Shown one piece after another: positions 33,462 through 38,820 of a stretch of 38,820 nucleotides of DNA. Each line of letters opens with the position of its first letter. The stretch's first letter is position 1. The stretch comes from Erysipelotrichaceae bacterium (GTDB taxonomy: Bacteria > Bacillota_I > Bacilli_A > Erysipelotrichales > Erysipelotrichaceae): assembly GCA_030528645.1 (NCBI GenBank), contig JAUMYM010000013.1, forward strand, positions 1-38,820, written 5' to 3'. A program made the translations under genes and the position numbers. The notes beneath the pieces were generated by a model. The model was given only the letters and a program-made list of their open reading frames with translations. It was not told where the DNA came from and made no database searches.

Positions 33462-34355
33462 TTAATTGTCAATTGAAGTACGTTGTTCATGAAGATAGTT
33501 ATAAAAACAATCTTTTAAATATTTCATCTCTTCACTAGCATTTATAGAATGTTGATACATAAAACGATGACCGAAGGAACTAGCATAAAGAAACGAAAGA
33601 ATAATCATAATGATACTTTTAGGTAAAAATAGAAAATAATTCATTTTTTTCGGTAACAAACGATGATGTATCTCTTTAATCTGCTTAAAATTATCTTTTA
33701 ATTGCTTAACGGTTTTATTCAAAACTTTAAAATTAGTTCCAACCCGTTTTGGATTATCACTTATATAATATGCATTCGCTAAAGGAACTACCATAGCCAA
33801 ATGACATACTTGCCATACATGCATATCCTCTACTATTTCATATGGAATTTTAGATGTTTTAAAAATCTGTTCCAACTTTTGTAAATCTAGCATATTTATG
33901 TTCTTTGTTCTTCCAAACGTCGTTTTTTGAATATAACTAGGTGTTAAACTCGCTTTTAAAACTCCATGTTCATCTAGATTACCACCTGCTCCCGGAAAAG
34001 CAGGCAAGATAGTTTTACCACACAATTCTTGCCAAAATGAATACGCATCTGCTGTATTAACCATTGTTACAATCGTTTTACTTACATTAGGTTTCAGTTG
34101 TTTCAATGCATCATGAATTTGATAAGCTTTTACTACTACAAAAATATAATCATAAATATCATAATCATGCAGTTGTTCAATCACCGTTACATTCGCTTTT
34201 TTTATTACTTTATGTTCTTCATACAATAAACCTTGATTTATAAGCTGTTGTAGACGTTTTCCTCTTGCTAATACTGTTACTTCATATCCGGCATTTGAAA
34301 AGTAAACCGCATATAAAGAACCAATAACACCGCAACCTACTATCAATAGTTTCAT
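33462..34355 (-). CDS. Ketopantoate-reductase-like (ApbA/PanE) protein with altered active site
   Basis: 297-residue NAD(P)-binding protein. The N-terminal Rossmann domain fits the PanE/ApbA family: GCGVIG (7-12), VTVLARG (26-32) and the strand VVVKAYQ (73-79) that normally holds a binding lysine. The C-terminal domain should contain the catalytic lysine in a WxKL segment; here it reads WQVCHLA (181-187), so that lysine is absent. Residues 246-270 form a hydrophobic segment (FLFLPKSIIMIILSFLYA), unusual for PanE, and may contact the membrane. It is probably an oxidoreductase of another function. AAAGG precedes ATG 34355. No promoter is visible; it lies after the surface-protein terminator. 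Confidence 0.8.
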   Translation of the reverse strand: MKLLIVGCGVIGSLYAVYFSNAGYEVTVLARGKRLQQLINQGLLYEEHKVIKKANVTVIEQLHDYDIYDYIFVVVKAYQIHDALKQLKPNVSKTIVTMVNTADAYSFWQELCGKTILPAFPGAGGNLDEHGVLKASLTPSYIQKTTFGRTKNINMLDLQKLEQIFKTSKIPYEIVEDMHVWQVCHLAMVVPLANAYYISDNPKRVGTNFKVLNKTVKQLKDNFKQIKEIHHRLLPKKMNYFLFLPKSIIMIILSFLYASSFGHRFMYQHSINASEEMKYLKDCFYNYLHEQRTSIDN

Positions 34356-34380
34356 TATGATTCATCCTTTCTATTTAAAA

Positions 34381-34410
34381 GAAAAATGAGTGTATCTCTA
34401 TACACTCATT
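34381..34410 (-). terminator. Terminator after the surface-protein gene
   Basis: A ten-base-pair perfect stem (34385-34394 with 34401-34410), six-base loop and T-rich tail on the minus strand, eight bases after the gene's stop codon. Confidence 0.88.
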
Positions 34411-34417
34411 GTATCAT

Positions 34418-36649
34418 TTAATTTACTTTATATCCTTGTTTATAGTTTAGTACTACTACCAGTGTTACTACCGTAGTTAACAGTAACCATTGATATAACG
34501 TTGTACTGCTTGAATCTTGCGTCTTTGGGATGCTTGGTTTATAAGGTGTCGATACAACTTCTTCCTCTACATCACTTGGTTTTGAAATAATTTTTGTGTT
34601 AATCACTGTAAACCCTGTTGCATCTGGTTGTATGACAGTCATATAGCCAAAGATTGGTTCTTGTTTTACAGTATATACAATTGGATGTCCATCTCTTTGA
34701 TCATATATCAATAAATTATTGAATGCACCTTGCCAAGCAGTTGTATTATCAACTCTTATCACTTGTCCGGTATCTTGATTATCAGCAAATAGTCTAAGGA
34801 TACTATGACTTGAAACAGCCCCAATCCAGTTTACTTTTACCGAAATATTCTTAGTTTCTTGAGAAATATTTTTTACTGTAACCCCATTTGGATTATTTTG
34901 AACCACAGAAGTATATCCGACAATTGGCACTTCTTGTACTGTATAACGAATTTCCGCATGAGTAACAAAATCATATTTATGTAAGTTAGCAAAAACACTC
35001 TTCCAATTTGTTGATTCATCAACTGTTATCGTGATACCTTGATCTACACCATCCGCAAATAATTTAAACGTTGCAGATGCTTGTTTAGGTCCAACCCATT
35101 CTTTCGTCACTTCAAGGTCAAACACTTCGTAATTTAATACATCAAATTCATTAGGCATTGGATTTAAAATCGCATTTTGATATCCGTCAACAACAACTTC
35201 TTCAACATTATATACATATTCATGATGATCAACAGGATCATATTTCAATAAATTTTCAAAACTATCTTCCCATCCCATGGCTTTTGTTAATATTAGTTTT
35301 TTACCTGTATCTTGATCATCTTTTAAAAGTTTAAATGTTGCACTATCTAACTCTTTTCCTAGCCATTTTTTCTTAACAACAACTTTTACTTTTTCATCCG
35401 CACGTTTATTTAAAACGGTTTTAACGGCTAGTTTTTGATCATTGAAATCACTTACAACTACTTTAATTGGTGTTGCATCTAACAAATATCCTGCTGGAGC
35501 CGTTACTTCTGTAAGCGTATAAGCATCTTTTAGCAAATTATCAAAAAGAATTTCTCCTTGATTATTTGTTGTTAAACGTGCAATCTCTAATCCAGTTGCA
35601 TCACGAACCAATTTAAACTCTGCACCAGGTAAAACTGTTCCATTTTGATCTGTTTTAACCACTTTAATCTTATATTGATAGCCAATCACTTCACTACCAC
35701 CTACATTGTAAGTAAGCACTGATGTTACAGGTAAAACGTTAATGTTATCACCTGTTAAAGAAGCGGTATTGGTAATCTTTTCTCCTTGTATCGGGTCATA
35801 ATTTGTTGTGGCACGATAACGAATACGATAGCCTTCCGTAGGTAAAACAGTACCTAAATCAATACGAAAACCTTTATTATCCGGATCCATATGAATCGTA
35901 AATTGATTACTTACATCCACAGATGGATCTAATTTAAATGTACCATCTCCTGCATCTACCCATGTTCCTTTAGAAATAATGATATTACTAATATTTAAGT
36001 TAACATCATCTGCGAAACGATCTTTAAGTACCGCATTCTCTATTTGTAATGATTTTTGATTTAAATCAATACGATAATCAAGCGAACGCTTATCTTCTCC
36101 CCCTACTTTCCATCCAACTTTCTGTATATCAAATGGTGTTGCAGCAGGAGCACCATTATAATGAATCATACCATTATAGATAGTTGTTCCATTTGAAACT
36201 AATGTTACCGGAACATCTTGTTCACCAATTACATTCGCATTTTCAACACGTACTAAAAAGAAAAAACTTCCTTCAATATCATTAAAATTAACAATTTCAT
36301 CTGTATATGTAAGCGTAATTTGATTTGTCTGTTTATTAAATCTTACATTTGCAAATGTTTTGTTATCTTTTTTTATTTCAATTGGTACTTCTTGGGTAAA
36401 AGTAAGCTCCGGATTCATTTGAATGGTTGTTGTATCTCCTGGAGATACAGCTCCATTTGGAATACTAAAATTCAATGAAAACTTTAATTCTTGCCAAATA
36501 TCTACATTACCAATAGGAGAACCGTCCCTTTTGGTTAAAGTGACTTGATGAAATGTTATTTCTTTTTCTGCAGCAAATACTTGAATCCCTGTAAGTAAAA
36601 AGCAAAAAATGCTACAGAGTAAAAGAAATGATTTTACTATTTTTTTCAT
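34418..36649 (-). CDS. Cell-wall-anchored collagen-adhesin-like surface protein with Cna-B repeats
   Basis: 743-residue surface protein. A Sec signal peptide (1-26, ending VFAA) is followed by an adhesin region of paired immunoglobulin-like domains like the collagen-binding MSCRAMMs (about 28-315), a SpaA-type domain (about 323-415; K332, E381, N414) and three Cna-B repeats (about 420-507, 509-595 and 598-685). Repeats 1 and 2 have the isopeptide set K427/E484/N506 and K516/E573/N594; repeat 3 has V606 and Q663 instead of lysine and glutamate. The C-terminus has the sorting motif IPKTQ (707-711), a hydrophobic segment (about 717-735) and a basic tail. The ligand is unknown; no sortase gene is in the window. 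Confidence 0.9.
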   Translation of the reverse strand: MKKIVKSFLLLCSIFCFLLTGIQVFAAEKEITFHQVTLTKRDGSPIGNVDIWQELKFSLNFSIPNGAVSPGDTTTIQMNPELTFTQEVPIEIKKDNKTFANVRFNKQTNQITLTYTDEIVNFNDIEGSFFFLVRVENANVIGEQDVPVTLVSNGTTIYNGMIHYNGAPAATPFDIQKVGWKVGGEDKRSLDYRIDLNQKSLQIENAVLKDRFADDVNLNISNIIISKGTWVDAGDGTFKLDPSVDVSNQFTIHMDPDNKGFRIDLGTVLPTEGYRIRYRATTNYDPIQGEKITNTASLTGDNINVLPVTSVLTYNVGGSEVIGYQYKIKVVKTDQNGTVLPGAEFKLVRDATGLEIARLTTNNQGEILFDNLLKDAYTLTEVTAPAGYLLDATPIKVVVSDFNDQKLAVKTVLNKRADEKVKVVVKKKWLGKELDSATFKLLKDDQDTGKKLILTKAMGWEDSFENLLKYDPVDHHEYVYNVEEVVVDGYQNAILNPMPNEFDVLNYEVFDLEVTKEWVGPKQASATFKLFADGVDQGITITVDESTNWKSVFANLHKYDFVTHAEIRYTVQEVPIVGYTSVVQNNPNGVTVKNISQETKNISVKVNWIGAVSSHSILRLFADNQDTGQVIRVDNTTAWQGAFNNLLIYDQRDGHPIVYTVKQEPIFGYMTVIQPDATGFTVINTKIISKPSDVEEEVVSTPYKPSIPKTQDSSSTTLYQWLLLTTVVTLVVVLNYKQGYKVN

Positions 36650-36682
36650 GTTACTACCTCTTTACTTCATTATCTATCACAC

Positions 36683-36711
36683 ATTATAACATAAATTTTA
36701 AAAATATAAAA
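36683..36711 (-). promoter_or_regulatory. Promoter of the surface-protein gene
   Basis: TATAAT (36683-36688) with TG one base before it, an extended -10, and a poor TTTTAT -35 (36706-36711) 17 bases upstream within the pepA terminator tail. GAGGTAG lies before ATG 36649. Confidence 0.6.
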
Positions 36712-36742
36712 AGATTATTTAAAAATGAATGAATAATCTTTT
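36697..36742 (-). terminator. Terminator after the leucyl aminopeptidase gene
   Basis: An eleven-base-pair perfect but AT-rich stem (36709-36719 with 36732-36742), twelve-base loop and long T-rich tail on the minus strand. It lies about 48 bases after the aminopeptidase stop codon. Confidence 0.7.
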
Positions 36743-36789
36743 CAAAGTTCTTAAATAACTTAAAAATTATAGAAAATGTTTAGAAACTT

Positions 36790-38211
36790 TTATTTATTTA
36801 ATAAATGGAATAATGTTTTAACCATTGATCCAGTTGCACCCTTTTTGTTGCAATCATACGGTGTAGAAATATAGGCTGTACCAGCTATATCAATATGTAA
36901 CCATGGCATTTCTTTCGCAAGGAATGACCCTACAAATAAACCGGCTGTAATTGCACCACCATATTTACCACCAGCATTCTTAATATCAGCAACTTCAGAA
37001 TGATTCATTTTTTCATAATATGGTAGATTTGGGAATAAATGGATGTATTCTTGTGCTTGAATACTTGCCTCTTCTAATTGTTGATAGAATTCTTTATTAT
37101 TGGTTACAACACCACTTACTTGTTCTCCTAATGCACTTAAACAAGCTCCTGTTAAAGTTGCAATATCAATTACTTTACTACATTGTAAATTGTTCGTAGC
37201 ATAATAAATCGCATCTGCCAATGTCAAACGACCTTCCGCATCTGTATTAATGATTTCAATTGTTTTCCCACTCATAGATTGAATAATATCCCCATTGCGG
37301 TATGCATCTCCATTAATCATATTCTCACATGCTGCAACTACCCCAACAACATTACATTTTGCTTTTGCTTTTGCTAATGCTTTAATGGTTCCAATTACTG
37401 TTGCAGAACCACCCATATCATCAAACATCGTTACCATAGATGCTGCCGGTTTGATTGCTAATCCACCACAATCATAAGTAACCCCTTTACCAATTAATCC
37501 TACTTTTTCTAAAGAATCCGAATTATTCATATATTCCATCACAATCAATCTTGGTTCTTTCGCACTTGCACGTGCAACATTTAAAAAGGCATGCATATGT
37601 AATGCTTCAATGTCTTTTAAGTCATATACAGTTACTTTTACATTCTCTTTTTCCAATTCTTCTAAAGCAATGTTTGCTAGTGTTTCAGGATAAATAACAT
37701 TTGCAGGTTGATTGATTAAATCACGTGTTAAAAACATCCCTTCTACTACATGTGTTGCATCTAAAATTCCTTCTTCAACTTTTTGTTGTTTCTCTGGATT
37801 AACATTGTAATTAACTGTTAATTCAGCTTTACTTGTTTTTTCAGATTTAAACTTATTAAATTCATATTCACTACATAACATTCCTTCTGCAATATTAAAT
37901 GCTGTTTTATAAGAACATAATCCATTAAACTTTAAGACTTCAAAACTAATTTCATTGATATTCAGCTTACTTACTTCATTTGCTAATTGATAGAATGTGA
38001 CACGTAAGTCTTTCAGAGTTAAGTCTTTTTCCTTACCTAAACCTAAATAAATTTTAAATGACTTATCTTCTAATAAACGAATATAAATTTGTCCTAACTT
38101 TCCTTCAAATACTTTAGATTCCACTAAAGCCTTTAAGCATGGGCAAGTAGTCTTATCTTCAAATACAAGTTTTACTTCCACACCTTGTTTTACATTTACA
38201 TTAAATTTCAT
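36790..38211 (-). CDS. pepA: Leucyl aminopeptidase (peptidase M17)
   Basis: Cytosolic two-metal aminopeptidase that removes N-terminal residues from peptides; it forms hexamers in this family. 473 residues. The N-terminal macro-like domain (about 1-150) is divergent; the catalytic domain carries the metal ligands K242 and D247 (GKGVTYDCGG), D265 (MFDDMGG), D324 and E326 (NTDAEGRL), with R328 as the expected catalytic arginine. GAGGGA precedes ATG 38211. A TATAAT without a good -35 lies just upstream. Confidence 0.95.
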   Translation of the reverse strand: MKFNVNVKQGVEVKLVFEDKTTCPCLKALVESKVFEGKLGQIYIRLLEDKSFKIYLGLGKEKDLTLKDLRVTFYQLANEVSKLNINEISFEVLKFNGLCSYKTAFNIAEGMLCSEYEFNKFKSEKTSKAELTVNYNVNPEKQQKVEEGILDATHVVEGMFLTRDLINQPANVIYPETLANIALEELEKENVKVTVYDLKDIEALHMHAFLNVARASAKEPRLIVMEYMNNSDSLEKVGLIGKGVTYDCGGLAIKPAASMVTMFDDMGGSATVIGTIKALAKAKAKCNVVGVVAACENMINGDAYRNGDIIQSMSGKTIEIINTDAEGRLTLADAIYYATNNLQCSKVIDIATLTGACLSALGEQVSGVVTNNKEFYQQLEEASIQAQEYIHLFPNLPYYEKMNHSEVADIKNAGGKYGGAITAGLFVGSFLAKEMPWLHIDIAGTAYISTPYDCNKKGATGSMVKTLFHLLNK

Positions 38212-38233
38212 AATTCCCTCACTTTTCTAAATT

Positions 38234-38239
38234 ATTATA
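38234..38239 (-). promoter_or_regulatory. Possible -10 element of pepA
   Basis: A TATAAT on the minus strand, 22 bases before the pepA start. The sequence 17 bases further upstream (GAGATG) is not a recognisable -35, so the call is weak. Confidence 0.35.
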
Positions 38240-38271
38240 CAACATTTATTGTTTAACATCTCATCAAAACT

Positions 38272-38820
38272 TTAATATTGATATTGATCTGTTAATTCTG
38301 ACTTCTTAACTAGATTTTGATAAAGTTTCGATGTTTTCAATAACTCTTTATGGGTTCCAATCGAATCAACTCGACCTTGATTTAGTACCACAATTTTATC
38401 TACATCTTCAATGGACTTTAAACGATGCGTAATCACAATCACGGTCTTATCTTTTATTAATTGATTAATACTTGCTTGTATTTCAATCTCATTTTCAACA
38501 TCTAACGATGATGAAATTTCATCTAACAATATAATAGGAGCATTCTTCAAAAAGGCACGTGCAATAGATATTCTTTGACGTTGACCACCTGACAACTTAG
38601 AACCATTTTCTCCAATCATTGTGTGATAACCATCTGGTAACTTTTTAGCAAAACAATCCACATTAGCAAGTTTAGCTGCCACTAACACTTCTTCATCCGT
38701 GGCATCCTGTCTACCAATACGAATGTTTTCTAAAATAGATTGATTAAATAACTCTACATTTTGAAAAACAATTGAGATATGTTCAAATAAAGTTTTTGTA
38801 CTAATTTCTTTTACATCATA
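38272..38820 (-). CDS. ABC transporter ATPase domain (5' part cut off by window edge)
   Basis: The frame is open from the right edge, giving 182 residues plus stop, the C-terminal part of an ABC ATPase. Visible in order are the Q-loop (FQNVELF), the signature LSGGQRQ, Walker B with catalytic glutamate (LLDEISSSLD) and the switch histidine (ITHRLKS). The wording of the Q-loop to signature segment is that of exporter-type half-transporters with a fused membrane domain, so the missing part probably includes that domain. About 60 bases separate it from pepA, with no clear terminator. Unlike the pair at 1757-5396, this ATPase looks fully canonical. Substrate unknown. Confidence 0.9.
   Translation of the reverse strand, partial: YDVKEISTKTLFEHISIVFQNVELFNQSILENIRIGRQDATDEEVLVAAKLANVDCFAKKLPDGYHTMIGENGSKLSGGQRQRISIARAFLKNAPIILLDEISSSLDVENEIEIQASINQLIKDKTVIVITHRLKSIEDVDKIVVLNQGRVDSIGTHKELLKTSKLYQNLVKKSELTDQYQY

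Noticed and set aside
34598-35390. Tandem repetition in the surface-protein gene as a possible DNA-level repeat array.
   Set aside because: The repeats are about 88-residue protein domains that have diverged strongly; there is no near-identical DNA repeat.

Overview
This is a chromosomal core-genome window from a low-GC Gram-positive bacterium. The AT-rich sequence, strong AGGAGG-type ribosome binding sites, T-box riboswitch, PTS with a BglG-type antiterminator, sortase-type surface protein, Ktr potassium system and tig-lon-engB-valS order all point to Firmicutes. A member of the Erysipelotrichia is a reasonable guess from the feel of the proteins, but this is inference. I see no rRNA, tRNA, CRISPR array, insertion sequence, prophage or attachment site. 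No stretch over 300 bases lacks a gene; the longest non-coding pieces are the valS leader (about 250 bases), the ptsG leader (about 170) and the region before the surface-protein gene (about 140). All genes point left except a rightward pair, a DEAD-box helicase and gltX (7610-10820).

Region by region. 1-5396: rluD (cut by the window edge), lspA, a small unknown protein and a two-gene heterodimeric ABC exporter whose two ATP sites are asymmetric in the expected complementary way. 5435-7501: ktrA and ktrB, a potassium channel and its RCK regulator, divergent from the helicase. 10847-13884: a glucose-type PTS EIICBA gene with its antiterminator downstream; the leader carries a textbook promoter, a RAT-like element and an overlapping terminator, so the antiterminator should control its own operon. 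13907-16472: an iron alcohol dehydrogenase overlapping an aldehyde dehydrogenase. 16537-21175: T-box-controlled valS followed by a protein that looks like a radical-SAM enzyme of the spore-photoproduct-lyase-like type with all cluster cysteines gone, translationally coupled to a membrane-anchored alpha/beta hydrolase. 21161-26666: engB, lon, tig and two proteins of unknown function.

26721-31046: a CPA1 antiporter, a MerR regulator and an exported flavin-carrying fumarate-reductase-like lipoprotein. The reductase promoter has the 19-base spacer and central palindrome typical of MerR-controlled promoters, which links the regulator to the reductase. 31144-38820: an ICMT-like membrane methyltransferase, an ADP-ribosylglycohydrolase, a CBM9-like lipoprotein, a PanE-like protein lacking the catalytic lysine, a collagen-adhesin-like surface protein with an unusual IPKTQ sorting motif and one apparently dead Cna-B repeat, leucyl aminopeptidase, and the ATPase end of another ABC transporter.

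The most unusual items are the cysteine-less radical-SAM-like protein (17454-18281), the MerR 19-base-spacer promoter before the flavin reductase (28590-28620), the self-controlling RAT/PTS unit, and the surface protein's degenerate repeat and sorting motif. Family calls are from recognising motifs by eye; no database search was run.
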